Notes: generated by a model not told the origin, from the sequence alone. DNA of 64,000 nt from Odontocerum albicorne (GCA_949825065.1 OX463852.1:11063665-11127664); one strand, 5' to 3'. Shown: positions 22,550-37,094, numbered from the stretch's first letter. Numbers and translations: made by a program.

Positions 22550-23330
22550 GCATACAAGTTTCACTGGGTCACGACCACATGTTGTTATGGATGTTCTTCT
22601 ATTTTTCAATTCCATATCTTATCGTCAGTCTAAGGTTTCCTGCACAGGTCTAATAATAATTTGCATTAAATCCATCGTGAGACAAACGTGTATAAAATCT
22701 AACATATCACATTATATAATTTATTCTTCTTATTAGAGCAGTCTTGATCATTGGACTTAATTATAGCGAATTGCCCGCACAGTTGAAAAAATTTCTCCCG
22801 GTCACTAGCATTTTTACTACAATATTGGAGAGAGTTGTTGATCAATTTTTTTACCAGGTGCGTTTTTCATTGGTGATCTGCCTCGTGATTATATTTTCTC
22901 TTAGATCATCATTCGCTCTATCATTTCGTCTCGGTTTATAACATTGCCAAAAAAAACGTTGCACAATTTGTATATTGGTTCTTCCAGAATTGACGAATTT
23001 ATTCTGCGAGCTGTTCAAGACATGTTACATGTAACAAATGTCGCTAGCATTATATCCCCAAGGCATATATCATATATCGTTCCTTTTCTTTCAATGCCCA
23101 AGTTTCGACACCGTTCGTTTAGTTTTTTTCAATGTCTATGTGTGATTTTCACTCTATTGATGTTTTGTGGGTCAACAATTATATTTTTTGTCTTATCATA
23201 ATTAATTAAGTGTCTCATGTCGCTACTGACTTTCTATTGTAGCATGTCGTTTTTCCATATTATTTGGGTTATGTCATCTGCGAATTGAATAATAAATAAA
23301 ACACCTTTAATCTAGATTAGGCAACGATGA
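22550..23330 (-). mobile_element. LINE reverse-transcriptase remnant
   Basis: The minus strand reads IIQFADDITQIIWKND near 23290, containing the catalytic FADD box of non-LTR reverse transcriptases, followed after a short gap by LINYDKTKNIIV, the conserved segment after the catalytic box. Stops and frame changes are frequent. Limits are approximate. Confidence 0.55.
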
Positions 23331-24584
23331 CGATTTTTTATGCTTCTCTTCTCGTATACCACATTTCATATATCTATTCTACTTTACCGTGTATACTTTC
23401 ACTTCAATTATAACTCTATATTTCTTATATTTTTCTTATATTCCTGACCTTATATTTATTAAGGAACGTTTTATCAATAGTATTGAGAAATGTTATATAC
23501 TATTTATTAAATAAACTATTTATGTGAAATAAGGAAAATATAATAGCATTAGGTGTTTTTTTTTCCTTCTGTGTAATGGATGAAAATTATTTGGCGAAGG
23601 TCGCTTTGAGGGAAATATTTTTTATCGCTCTGGAGTGGGTCCAAGCACAAAGGTTTAACCGTCGAATGAAGAGGCGTAGCTGATACACAACATATTTCAA
23701 CCGTATCAACGATTTGAGAAGATAATCTCTCAGCAATTAAAATGGGCGATACCTAACAATTTCCGTATAAATAATCGCTAAAAAAAGTGCTACGGCTTCT
23801 GATTTTGAGTTATCCTTATATTCTAATTGGTGAGATATGTTGGAAGTTTTCATTTTCGGTTGCCCTGCCTCGAACGCCAATAAAAAAACGAACTCCTAGT
23901 TAACAATAGAAAAGTGTGACGTCTTAGTACGATGAGCATACAGATAGAAATTCTAAAACTCACGAACTACCTCCCTTTTCAACAAAATACGGACACCCGT
24001 TTAAAAAATACGAAGACTTGATTTATTTAAAAATATTTCAGAAGTCACCTGTATTAATTTTGACTTTAAATTTGGCTTTTAACCAGCATCCCCTCTTTCT
24101 TAGAATATTGGTATTTTTTTCTCGAATAATAACCATGAACGCCTTTTTATGAATATTAGTTAATTCTATAGGTAATCTGACATGAGGAAAATAAAACCTC
24201 AACAAATTCAAAACATTTATAATGAAAATGCCTACTTAAGTAAAATCATTTTTATGTTTTCATATCGCGTTCTTCAAATAACTTTTAGTTATATTTTATC
24301 GATTATACTATGTCCTACTAAATTTAAAATTTCGTGTATTTTTTAAAATTCCCGTATGATAATTGATCGATGTTAATTTTAGCTCCATAAACTAAAAACA
24401 TTATCTTATGTATGCGATTTTTTATGTAATAAAATTTGTTGACAGTTTAAATATTTTATTGTCTATGATAAAAACGAATTTCAAAACTTTCAGTGACGTT
24501 AATTCGTTTTTTCATTTTTAATAATTGTATTTTCGTATTATTTTTTCTTCACAAAATTACGATACTAGACTTAAACAAACAAAA

Positions 24585-25124
24585 ATGACTCTATTTAACG
24601 TTCTTCCATTGATCGGACCAAGCTGTTCTCGAAATCAGTTTTCTATATTAGTTGTTTCACCCAATAAACTGTATTGTGAATCATTGTCAAAAGCGTTATA
24701 TGATGCTCACCTGGAGTTAAATAATCGTTGGACATTATCAGTGCACACTAGTAACGATATAGAAACTATATTGGCGCATTTAACGAAGATCGGACCGCTT
24801 TCTATTGATTTTGTAGTAGTGTGTATGGATACTTCGAAACTTCGGTGTATTGACTGGACGACAGAGATTATCCAGCAGTGTAATGCAGACTTGAGGCCGG
24901 GAAGAATCATACTAGTCAATGGTAGTGGTTTACCCACTCTGGACATGGCCATATCTCTAGATCACATCACGGCTGTTAAAAGGAAATACAAACTTCAGTT
25001 GTTAAATGGAAATCTACTATCTAAGAGTGACCTGGGTATTGTTGCTAAAAGACTTCACGTGATAATAGAAACGGTTATGGGCCTTAAAACTGGACTACCT
25101 TACATTGGAAATTCTTCCTTATGA
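24585..25124 (+). CDS. CENP-M-like inner-kinetochore protein, intronless
   Basis: The ATG at 24585 has a good insect context (AACAAAAATGAC). It opens 179 codons ending in TGA, almost the length of human CENP-M (180). The fold pattern matches CENP-M: an N-terminal strand (SILVVSPNKLYCESL) where a small GTPase would have its P-loop but without GxxxxGK(S/T), a hydrophobic strand (IDFVVVCMD), a loop with NGSGLP, and a C-terminal helix segment KRLHVIIETVMGLKTGLP aligning with the end of CENP-M. CENP-M is an inactive GTPase-like subunit of the CCAN complex with CENP-H, -I and -K. CCAN subunits other than CENP-C are missing in Drosophila, while Lepidoptera keep several. Identification is from pattern memory, not a search. 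A retrocopy is possible because there is no intron, but the frame is intact. Confidence 0.65.
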   Translation: MTLFNVLPLIGPSCSRNQFSILVVSPNKLYCESLSKALYDAHLELNNRWTLSVHTSNDIETILAHLTKIGPLSIDFVVVCMDTSKLRCIDWTTEIIQQCNADLRPGRIILVNGSGLPTLDMAISLDHITAVKRKYKLQLLNGNLLSKSDLGIVAKRLHVIIETVMGLKTGLPYIGNSSL

Positions 25125-27084
25125 TCATTGAATATTGATTTAATTTTGTGATAATACTGTATTTAAGTGATCAGTTATATCGAAACATCCCTCAACTTAT
25201 ACATTTTCATTCAAAAATTGCTTCTCCAAGTAATGACCTCTTGAAAATATTTGCTGTCTGTTACTTCCTCCAAAGAGGACATTTATATAGCTCAATTAAG
25301 ATTATAATAAGACTTCTATTTTGTGCATTTTTTAAACGTACATAGCATCATTATGGTGTTTTTCACAAAGAAGTTTCAACTTATAATTCTAAAAACCCAT
25401 TCTATTGTAGAAATAATTTCCTTGATAGTGCTATGTTATGAAGATGCTTGAGGGAGCTCAATATTAATACATATTCCAGTCACGTATTGTATTATTCTCC
25501 TTTTATGGTATTCAATACAATCTGGTGGACTTATTGCCATTTTGGTGATCTCTTCCAACTAATAAGAAAACTGTTCCACACCTTACATGAGATAGACTAA
25601 GACATTTTATGTTTTCTTTTTTATCCTGAATTAAACTGTATATCTATAGATGGAAGTCAAATGTTCTATATTAGGATACGGAGGCTGTTATTGTTCCGCT
25701 ACATTTAACATTGTTTCACTTCCTCACAAATAATTTGTCAACATATTTGCGCATTTTTCAGCCATAATGGTTTGTGTGTTTGTTTAAACATTCTGGTATC
25801 AAATTTTATACTCATCAGATTTTAAACTGTCAAATGTACTTTTTTCAGCTTTAAATTAATTATGAAAAAGGTTTTCTTTCACTCGTACATTTTACAATAT
25901 TATAAGAGACCCTTGTGGGCCATTTCCTGACCGAGTCATGTGTCATCTATATATGAGCACTATTTTGTATTTAATTATGCTTACACGACAGTTCCGATTA
26001 TAACGCAGAGAACTTATCCAAATGGTTATGGGGTCTAAATAATATTTATGAATGAATTGTTTTTAATACTTAAAAAAAAAAACAATTATCATTTTATTTG
26101 TTTTTATTTTATATGAATAAATTATAATACAATTATTAAACTACATGTTTTTTTTCAACATCACATGTATGCCCCTCAGAGCACCCTAAAATGGTTTTAT
26201 TCCAAAAATCAGTTATCCTTTACAGTTCCACATTATATATTCTGTGACACAACACAGCAATTTCCTAAACATTTCTTTTAGATATTACGCCAAAACATGC
26301 AATTACTCTAATTTAAGAATCTCCTCCGTTCCATGCTTCTTTAGTGACAATCTGTATGCAATTTGACTCTCGATTAAGAAAGTTTTCTTGAAGCTCTCAA
26401 CAATTTAAAATGTGTATGTTATGGTAAAATCTATCGATATTTATTTGTTACTAGTTTTTGAATAATTGATGTTAATAACTCATTAAAAAAAAAGAATCCT
26501 GGTTATATTATTGTGAATGCCACTTTATAGATTGATTTTTATTAATAAAATCAATTTTATTTAATTTTTACTATTACCCAGTAAATCAACAAGAATAAAA
26601 TATAATCTAAGCAAATGCTACAAAATTTACTATTAACAAAGATTGCTTTCACCCTTGCATTTCAGTGTTGTTTTGCACTAAGATAGTTCAATGAAGAATT
26701 GTCTCCGAGTGATGAGACAATTATAGCATAAAACTATTATCCATTGATAAAGCAACAGTGATTTTATTATTTAAAATATATATATATATACAGAAGAAAA
26801 TATTTTTACTATAAAAATGCTGATTTTAATTCTCAAGCAGTTGAATAAAGACGAAATCAAATAAATGATTTTGTATGAATTTCCATTCTTGTATGAAACA
26901 AAAAAAAATGTATACTAATTCTGAAGAGTAAATTTGTTTTTGGTTACAGTGTAATATAAATTTCTTGCATATTTATCTCTATTACATTGTATTTTATAAA
27001 ACTTGGCACATTTGACAATGATTTAATTCTTCTCTAAATTATAAGATCTCCAATATTCTCGATTAGGTTTATTTAATGTTTAAT

Positions 27085-27165
27085 GTAAATGGTTATGTAT
27101 GACATATCTGGCCGGTTTATTGCTATGTAGCAATTCATTCAAACCAGCCAAATTTAATTCAATAA
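27085..27165 (-). repeat. LINE 3'-tail motif (copy 2)
   Basis: The minus strand reads TTGAATGAATTGCTACATAG followed by CAATAAACCGGCCAGATATG, matching the recurrent LINE tail (…ATTGY…RCAATAA…CCGCC) with the hairpin ATTGCTACATAGCAAT intact. Confidence 0.5.
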
Positions 27166-28299
27166 ATATACATAGTTGATAATATATAAATATATTGCAT
27201 TGATGACAGGATTGAAAAAACCGTTGCAAGATGAATAAATGACTCGGAGTACTTGAAAATTTATAGAAATGTTGAAAACTCACAATATAATTTAAGAAAT
27301 TTGTTTCGACTTTAATGAATATCAAATAGATTTCAGCAAAAAAGGACCTGTTGCTGAAACAGCTTTGATGATTTTTTTTTACCTTAAAATCACAGGTCAA
27401 AAATTACTACTTTAAATCAATTTTATGAAATATTTTTACCAAATAGCATTTTAGTATGTGCACTAGAGGATCGATTTTACCATGACACACGTGATATACA
27501 AAGGTATGAATATCTAACAATATTTTTTCAATTAATAAAATATATTTTCATAAGCTACATTTTGGTAGTAGTATTTCTATTGAGCCAATTCATTATGTAT
27601 AGGTAAATAGAAATTTATGTTACTTCACATATACATACATTAATTAGGTTACTTTCAAATAGTGTTTAACAGTCAAATTTTAATTTCAATGTCTCTTCTT
27701 CATTTTTTCAAATAAGAGTAAAACATGCGAGTGAAATTTTGAGTATTACTATTGATTAGGAAATTGATCCTACAGAAATATTTTGAATAAAAATGTTTTT
27801 AACTTGGCACCATGTTTAGTACGGTTATTAATATTATTTCATAAAGAGATATGAAACAAAAATAATAATCGATACTAACATTAAAAAAAATTAGACGTTT
27901 TTCTATTATTGTAAGGGAAAAGAATTTTTAGCTCTAAAAATTTTTCATTTAAAAAATAATAACATTAACATCTTTGTCACATATTTATCCATCCAGCAAA
28001 TGTCCACATTGGGCTATAAAAAATGGAACTGTATGTTTAGTTTTATTTAAATTGATTCGGTTCAACAATTAACACAGATAAAAATATTGTTGTGTTTTTG
28101 GTATAAATTGGCAACTGACATTTTATTGTTTCTGAGATACTTTCAATTAAAAAGTTGAAACTATATGCATCTGGGCACGTGCATATTTTTCAAATGCATG
28201 AAAATAGTATTTCCAGTTAAAATGTAAATTTCAAACATTTACCCGATATGCACATTGGCCATTTGATAATTACTAAAAAAAATCCCATTTTTCGAAATG

Positions 28300-29040
28300 T
28301 TGCACTTACCAATTAGTGCCAGAAACCTGACGTTGATACAACCATACTTTTCTCAATCTTACTTTGCCACGACTTTCACTCATTTTTCCTGTTTGGTCAG
28401 TCTTTTATCATCTATCTGTTCAAAATGCCCAAACACATTGTGCCCTTTTTCACCATACTTTAGTTCACATTTAGCTACATTTCTTATTCTGCCATACACA
28501 GATACACCACATATTCTACTCAGTGCATGCATTTTTGCTGCATTCATTCATTTTTCACTCCCATACATCAATGTCGGCACTAATTATCGTGAACATCATT
28601 TTGACTAAACATTCTTAATAGTACTTAGTTCGAGTATGTTTTTTAGTGTTCCATTGACTTTTTCTACCTAAGAACATACTTCACAAATTACAGAATTGTT
28701 CAACTCTTTCTACTCCTAAATTGTTCAAGCCAAATATTGATTGCATTTACTTTTCACATTTTTCAATTACTATTATTTTGGATTTCGCAACATTCATTAT
28801 TAGGTATTTTTTTCGCATTTCTAATTCAGCAATTAATTTTCATTCTCAATTAATATTATCACGTTATCAGCATACAACAAACAGTCCACATACATTCATG
28901 TTCAACATTTTTGTGCCACCCGATGGGCTTATGGGTTCTTTGACACATTATTGAATGACCAAGGTGACATTATACATCCTTGTTTCACCCCTTTTGCTAT
29001 ATTAAACCACATCCAACAAGTGATTTAGCAAAAAATACTT
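28300..29040 (-). mobile_element. RTE-like LINE remnant
   Basis: The minus strand encodes broken reverse-transcriptase C-terminal segments: LEMRKKYLIMNVAKSKIIVI near 28790 and VFGHFEQIDDKRLTKQ near 28420. The latter corresponds to the FGHVERMDDxRLxK motif of this LINE group. Stops and frameshifts are numerous. Confidence 0.55.
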
Positions 29041-32000
29041 TGTGTTCATTCCACCGTGTTTACTTAGAATGGTAAGTAGTGCTTTAAAAATAACAAATCA
29101 GTGAAATTCTAAAAGCATGAATCATTTCCGGATGATCATGTTCACCTTTGGACCCTTATGTGTAAATCATGTTACATTTCAAATTGATGAAATATGATAA
29201 ATATCAATTCATTTTGTTCTTTTTGATATAACAAAGTATCATCAAGAATATTTAATTTATCTAAATATCCTCATTAGGTTAATACGTATAGTGTGTATTC
29301 TAACTTAAAAATTAAAGTACACTCTAAAGTGATGTTATACCATATATTTGAATGACTTTTAATTTAGTCACTCATATTTTAAAAATTGAAGATTGTACAA
29401 CAAAATTGACATCAAACAAATGGATGTTTTCAAACCTTTATGATTTATTTTTACTTCATTTCACAGTTATTACACTTTAATCTCTAATATTTGTGATAAA
29501 TTAACAGTCGCGAAACAAAAATTCAAAAGAAACTGCATGCAACAAAAATAACCGTCAGATTTTTCCACCTATATTTAACTTAAATATCTCGTTTCAATTT
29601 TCAAGTATAGATGGCAACATAAGAATTGTAAATTGATTTATTGTAATTTTAATTTCCTGCATCGCAGTTTTTTTACAAACTACCCATTGAGTGTATGAAA
29701 ATGAAAGCAACAAATATTGCACGGAAACCCGGATATAGCAAAATCTAATATCAATTTTACTTCACTTTACAGGAGGGACAAGATACAAATTTTATTATAT
29801 TGCATTTATAACTTTTCATCGTTTAACATACCTGAAAATCGATTATATTGTACGAGTATAAATCTTGGTAGAACAGGTATAAGATTTTGCCATCACATTA
29901 AAGAATAATCAATAATAACACTGCATTGTAAAAAATCACATTTAACAGGGAGAGGTTACACCACTTCTGGGCTACTTAAGTCGCAGACATGCACAAGAAC
30001 TATTTTATTGCAAAAATGTGAATTTATCTTTTAATATCCTTAGATACAAATTTGTAAGTATATATTTTTCTTTAAAACTTGTTTTTGTGTAAACTTGCTA
30101 AACTTTCTTGATATTTCATCCCAAGTATGAAAATTTATTCTTTTTACATTGGTGATTTTTGCAGCACCAGAATGGTACTAGGACATACATATATTTAGAT
30201 TGTATTGGCATTTAATGTATATCATTAGTTCAGTAAATATTTTTAAGAAGCAAATTACAAGTTGCATACAGGCTAAATCGTATACAAAGTTATTAAAGCG
30301 AGCTAATAATTCTAAAATTGCATCTTCCACAATCAACCCTTATATTTTTCTTATAAAACATAACAGTAAAATCTATGTTCTCGTTTGTTTAGTTTTATTA
30401 CACCTTTCTATTATTAAGAAGTTTGCTAAAGAAGCTTACTAAAATTTTATAAGAGGCAACATATATTTTTTCTTACATTTACAAGGTGACATTGTTGAAT
30501 CTCAAAATTATTTTGTTTATAAATTAAAATAGCTGTTAAATGTTATTGCAATTTCCTTTTTAATTTTAAAGTTTTTTGAACTAGTAACATTACCATATGA
30601 TATTTGCTTCTAATCACACTGTTATCACCTATGATGAGTATTTCCTCCTCAGCTCTTCCGCTTCTAACTCATATCTCGTCTATACGATCTGCATATTTTT
30701 TTGGAATATTGTTTACACATCTCTTCAATTAATTCATTTTTAGTTGTCATTTTCATTTAATAACACGGTTTCTAGAATCAGTATGCTCTTATAGCATTTT
30801 AAATATCAGTCCAAGAATTCAAAATTAGCTAAAAATTCACAAGACTCGAGAACATAACCCACCTAGATATTTAAACGTATCTCAAAATACATTGAGCAAA
30901 AATATGCTTCTTGGATAATCATGTAATCTGTCAATTGTTTTATGACTGTCAATTTACTATAATTTTATTCCCAATTTTTAAGAATTATATCTGGTATATT
31001 ATATTACTTAATCAAGAATCAAGGATGTAAGCTACTTCAAAACACTAAGTGATTATCAATTATTTAAATAATCAGTTGTAGAAGGGTGTTTATTAAATAA
31101 CATCACATTGTCAGAATCTATCCCAATATGTGTTTTTATATATATAGCAATATAAATGCAAACATATCTATAAAAAATATTAAGAATAATGAAACTATAT
31201 ATATATATACTTCCGTGTTTATGCGAGCTGAGTTTTTATATACTCATCTCATATTGATTTGCTACCAATCTCTAAATATCTTTTATATTTTATCAGTATT
31301 TACTAAAACTATTTTTCTTAGTGATTAAGAATACAAACATTTTACCAATTTTTATCAAAAATAGACAAAAGATTTTATCGATCTGATTTTTTGGGAATAT
31401 TTCAATAAAAGTATTGTAGTAAACTGCCCCACAATATACGTAATTCTGATTCTAACTGTTAAATAAGAGAAACTCCATAAATGCAGCGCAATGATTAGTT
31501 TTAAGGTGGCTTAATTTCTCAAATCTGATTTAGTTTCCGATAGTATTGTACTTTTAGATTAAAGTACACAGAAAAAGGAATGTGAGTACTCACAGGCATA
31601 AATAAAAACAAGGTTTATATCAGGTAATTTTTCATGGTTTTATACACGTGTGCATTTTATAATTGTGCGGAAAAGTCAAATTTTTCTTTGCTAGATGTGT
31701 ACTCCTCATTTTGTTTTCGAAATTGTAACTAACCTGCTTGATTGATGTCTGTCTTACTTGGCGGTCTCTTTTATATAGTAATTTAGATACACTTACCGGA
31801 ATAATCTTATGTAGATGGTTCGAAAGAATTCCTATATCAACCCAGACAGTATTCAAATATAATTTTTATATATTAAGAATATCCAAACATTTCCCCCTCA
31901 GTAGCTATCATTTAAGCTTCTCACATTCCACTTCATTCATTAAAAGTTCCAATTCCCACTCCATATTTACTTTCTTTACTCCATTATAAACTAGTAAATA

Positions 32001-35000
32001 AAAATCAATTACACACTGAAACCAAATACTTTTGTCATAACAATTTCTCCATTAGTGACCTTTATCCAAACTTTTATTATTTGGTTCTGGATATATCACT
32101 CGTATTTTAGAATGAAATCTTCAATCCTTATAAATTCACTCATCAGAATATTCCTAACTCATATCTGATTTGATACATTTATTACCGGCCATTGTACCAA
32201 GATGTTAAATAAATATCAATCATGGATAACTGGTAAGAGGAATACTCGCATCGTATCATATTTTGGATTTATCCAGTAAATTCAAAACGATATATTTTAA
32301 TGAATCATTAAAATAATGAAGCGTATATTAGTAGAATACAATGGATAATCTCATAAAATAACTTCTGGATTGCAGTTACAAATCAACTCAACAGAATTTG
32401 GTTATTGATTTGATGACAATAATCTATAACAAGTGGAATAAAATGTTTATGACTACGTCAAAATGATTGATAAAAGTGAATTATTACCTATATATGTAAT
32501 ATAGAAGCAAAACAAAGGGAAATATTTTAATGTACTATATTTCAATATAAAAAATATAAATAAACAGGAACTTCGTTCTCACATCTCTATAACTACATAC
32601 TAACACTGATTATATTTACATTTTTCAATATATAATATCCAACAGATATAATTGTACAATACCGAAATGGACATTTCACTGAACTGTGAAAATTATTAAA
32701 TTAATTAACTGGTTACTTTCCTGTTTCAATCATTATGCATAAAATTCTGAAATATAAATTAAGAGCACAAATTTCTTTATAAATAATAGATTTATTAATA
32801 TACCAATTATTTTATTTTAATCTTGATTTATTTTCAGAAAGAAAAGAAAACTTTTTGGCAATTATATTAATATCAATTTAAAAACGAATTTTGATAATGA
32901 ATGCTGAAGCTGTTTTGTAAATAAGGTGATGAAACCTATTGGCCACATTTTAATAGTGTAATTTAATAATTTGCAAATTTCTTCCTCAATGTCGTGCTAA
33001 CAGCAGTTTCAGTGTGGATCAAAATAATTAGCATGGTAGATGTTTATATTTTGACATTTTGCACAAATGGCAAGATTGAAACGCAATAAATCCTGAATCT
33101 AAATTACAGTATTTTAGGAAGTTTCTCAAAGTATTCTATAATTTAAATGATCCACTGATGCCTCGTAATAAGTCTTTATAAAGTAGAAAGTAAATTCAAC
33201 TGAGTTTTATTTTAAAATAAGTATAATAATATATTTTCAACATTATTTGATTTTCAATGTTGGAAATTCTGTATTTCATAAATATAAAATTATTTATTTA
33301 ATAAAATCAGAATTCAAAGTCAATATTTTTAAATATTTACAAGATAAATATTTAATTCATAAAAATGTATTGTTTTCACTAAAACAAACAATCTGTATAA
33401 CTAGGTAAAGCTTCACTGAATATCATTGAAACATAAATTTCTCTTTAATTTTGGCAGTTTACTATAAGTACATAATTATATTGGAAAAAAATGAGACATT
33501 ATAAATTTAAATTTAAAAGAAGGCTATTTTAAAATACACAACTAATATTTAACAGGAATATTGTGCGAGTAACAAAATTATGCTAACTATTCACTTAAAT
33601 TTCAAACATGCTCAAAACACATTTTTCACAAAAATTACAGTACACACCTAAACATGAAAATGAATTGAAATGTTTTAAGCCTCACAGTGTGTTTTTAATA
33701 TGTTATGTTTAGCACTTGGGAAGTTGCTTTTTAGGTGATGTATGAATTCTGGCAATAGGATTAGTTTTGACTGCAAACAAGTCAAATAAAAGGAGAAAAA
33801 TGCGGAGGTAGGAATTGTAATTCTTGCACCTTCCAAAATTGTTGTGGAAGAGGTCTGCAGAATACTTGGAGAGCTCACTCTTTGCATTTTATTAATTGGT
33901 ATTTCTTTTAGAAAAAATAATTTGCCAATTTCCTAGGATCTCATTTAGTATTATGCACACTAGACATGATACTTTATTCCATACAATTAATATTTTTGAT
34001 AACTTCAATTTCATAGTCAATTGTATTAAACAATTGTAGAATATTATTCTGAGGTCGATATTGAACATGGATGTAATAAATAAATACTAGCCAGTGCTCA
34101 ACAAAAATGTACATATACTTTGGAAAATTGTACGAAATTTTTGGATCATATCTAGCAGCCTTTACTGTAGAAAAATAAAATATGTTCAAAATAATTCATG
34201 ATGGATTAATATATGATAACTCTATTCCTTTTATATTGTATACAAATATTCCACTATAATGGGTCCAAACACAGATTATAGATTTGTAGTTTGGAACACT
34301 CACCGTACATAGAATATAATGTAAAATTCTGTCGTGTTTTTGTCTGGTCACAATATCTTGGCATTTTAGATAGATAAAACCATGTAATTCAATCATTGCT
34401 CATAATTGTTTTAGATGTACAAAAAGGAATATTTTAATTGTTGGATATCATTACACACTACATTATGTTTCCATTTATTTAAAAATTAAGATCACAAAGT
34501 TAACTCCCAATAAACATCACTGATGAAAACGAGATGGAAAAAAAAAACAAAATACATCTTTTCAAATCTCAAGTAATGATTTTATTTCCGCAATAATTTA
34601 TTTGCAAGTTGCAATATATTTGTGAAGATGAAAAATGAATACGATAAAAACAAATTCACACGGATTATTTATTGGGAGTTTCACCATAAAATAAATTTAC
34701 GCTTTTATACTTAAACGTACTTAAAAAAAAATAACACAACGTCCATTCCGTCTCAAAGGCTCGTGTACATTGAGTTACTCGACGTAACATTGCCAAGAAT
34801 CAACATGTGTAATTCTGCACCAATGCCTAGCCTCAGCTTGATGGACACAAGCCTGTGCACACTACATTAGGAGATTCAATAAAATACTACTTACTTAAAA
34901 GCAGTAAGTCACATTCACACGGGTGATCATGTATAGATGAATATGAACTGTGATATGGTAAGAGTATCAGTAACTACTGGAATTTACAATTGTTTAATAC

Positions 35001-35753
35001 TGTTAAGATGATGCTATCTCATAATATTCATTCTTTTCCCTATACTTCGTAGCCTAAATCTTACTTTGAAATATGTAATATAACCTTATGAGATATGAAT
35101 TATATAAATTTCTACACGTATATTATAAAAAAAGTAATAAAATAAAATTAAATATGCACCGCACTTGAGAGTTTAGTTTAGAGAGCTTCTCTCTTTAATA
35201 ATTAAGTTGCCTTCCATACTTCCTTTTACTCTTTAGCTTTAGCTACTTAAGAATCACCATCTGAAAATTAAACAAAAACTTCAATTAAACAAATGCGTTA
35301 TTATGTATGTAATTTTGTGAAAAAAAAACCCTTAGTTATAAGTTAATTTAAACATATTTTCTATAAAATTCTAAGCATTATTCTTTATTTCTGTTCCATT
35401 ATCTTAACTTATTTGATATAATGTAACGCAATATGCAAAATTTTAATCATAAACTAAAAACTGTATTCATACATGATAGTGAAAAATTTGCTTTATTGTA
35501 TGCTAAAAATTAATGTTTGAATCTTTTGGACAAAGAAAAATCATATACCGTTCTGTGGTTTTCAATATTTATAAATATATTGGTAATATCCTTATTTAAA
35601 ATGAGTCAAATGGAGTTGAATGAGTACTGAAGATGGCCTAGCAAAATTACATAAAGTGATTTTAAAATTTTTCAAGTAATTTGGGTATACAAGCGATAAA
35701 CTTAAATAGTTAAAAATCTATCTTCCTGATATCTTTTCTATTGTAGTGAGAAC

Positions 35754-37003
35754 ATGAAATATATATTGAGTAATTGTGGATTAAGGTCGGTAATGCCTGT
35801 TCCGAGGAGATTAAAATCAGAAGAGGTGTACGTCAGGGTTGCATATTGTTACCGTTACTCTTCAATATGTACTCTAACTGTCTTTAAAAAGGCTTTGGAA
35901 AACTTATCAAGGGGAGTGAAGGTCAATGGCGAGTGTGTCAGCAATATAAGATATGCCGATGATACTGTCATCTTGGCTGATAACATCCCAGATCTTCAAG
36001 AACTTCTTGTTAATATTAACGATACAGGAGAAGAATTAGGCCTTAATATAAATATCAAAAAGACAAAATGGATGGCATTTGGCAGGGCAAATTACTCCGC
36101 TATGATATTGCGGCTTGGGAGTGAACTGTTGGAGGGTGGAGCAATTCAGATACCCGGGCAGTATGATTACTACATCTGTCGACCCAGATATGGAGGTGAA
36201 GTGCAGGATTGAAACAGTCCGTAGTTCATTCAACAAAATGAGATCAATATTCTGCAATGATAAATTGAATCTGAAACTAAGGCAGAGAATGTTGAAGTGC
36301 TATGTTTGGTCTGTTCTGTTGTATGGATCGGAAACATGGACGCTGAAGGTTCATACTATGAATCGGTTGGAAGCGTTCGAGATGTGGTTGCACAGGAGAA
36401 TGCTTCGTATACCGTGGACTGATATGATCACCAATTCGGAGGTCTTGAGGAGAGCTAATTGCCGTAGACAGGTGCTGACAGATATTAAGGTCCGCAAGAT
36501 ATCCTATCTGGGTCACATTTTACGTGGAGAGAAGTACGAAATCCTCCAGTTGATACTGATGGGCAAGACCGAGGGGCAGCGTGGTCCTGGTAGAAGGCAA
36601 ACATCTTGGCTGCGCAATATAAGAGACTGGACGGGGATGAGGCGTGTGGAGGACCTGTTCCGGGTTGTGCAAGCCTTTGCCAGAGTGATTGCCAACGTCG
36701 GGGGGACCTGGATGAGGCACGACAAGAAGAATTTTGGATACAATTGAGATAGTCCATCTTGGGATGCAGAAGCAGCCTATAAACCAGTACGATACGGACG
36801 AGATATCGGAAGTTGTAGATTAAACTAGAAAGCACTATGCTGTGTTATGTCCCATTAGGAACTCGGCGAATTAGAAGTCTTAGCCTAACATAAAAAGAAG
36901 CAAAGTGCAGACCTGGATGGGAAGTGTTTTGCAATATCCCTGGGTTCCTGATGGAATTAAATGGCTAGATAGGATTTTGGTGAGGTTAAAATAAATAAAT
37001 GGA
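35754..37003 (+). mobile_element. RTE-like LINE, 5'-truncated, with RT and C-terminal domains
   Basis: The plus strand has RRGVRQGC (near 35830), then IRYADDTVILADNIPDLQEL with the catalytic YADD (near 35950), and in a second frame LLYGSETWTLK, VRKISYLGHILRGEKYEI and GPGRRQTSWLRNIRDW (36115-36747). At least two frameshifts interrupt it. The 3' end is TAAAATAAATAAATGG near 36990, typical of RTE tails. It ends about 90 bp from the ATRX stop codon and so occupies or abuts the ATRX 3' untranslated region in antisense orientation. Confidence 0.85.
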
Positions 37004-37094
37004 TAATTTTTCTTGATGTTCTTTTGCCTGTTCCGAGTTAAGTCTTAAAACTAAATACTAAACACACGCACGCACTCACATTTCAACAGTGTGT

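Larger units (their letters stand above)
20412..24584. other. Divergent intergenic region between ZFYVE1 and the CENP-M-like gene
   Basis: The two genes are transcribed away from each other across 4.2 kb, which must contain both promoters. No TATA or initiator element could be assigned with confidence. It contains the unassigned ORF at 21454-21885 and a degenerate reverse-transcriptase remnant at about 22550-23330. Confidence 0.5.
25125..35740. other. Very AT-rich intergenic region without a recognisable gene
   Basis: About 10.6 kb between the CENP-M-like gene and the 3' region of ATRX. Short frames (60-106 codons) are AT-driven, rich in Phe, Ile, Tyr and Asn, and have no motifs. LINE remnants at about 27085 and 28300-29040 are the only recognised elements. 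No rRNA, tRNA or long tandem array was seen. Confidence 0.6.

Noticed and set aside
25148..35740. Numerous ORFs of 60-106 codons in the AT-rich interval
   Set aside because: Their composition follows local AT content (Phe, Ile, Tyr, Asn, Lys), they lack motifs and splice structure, and they overlap on both strands.
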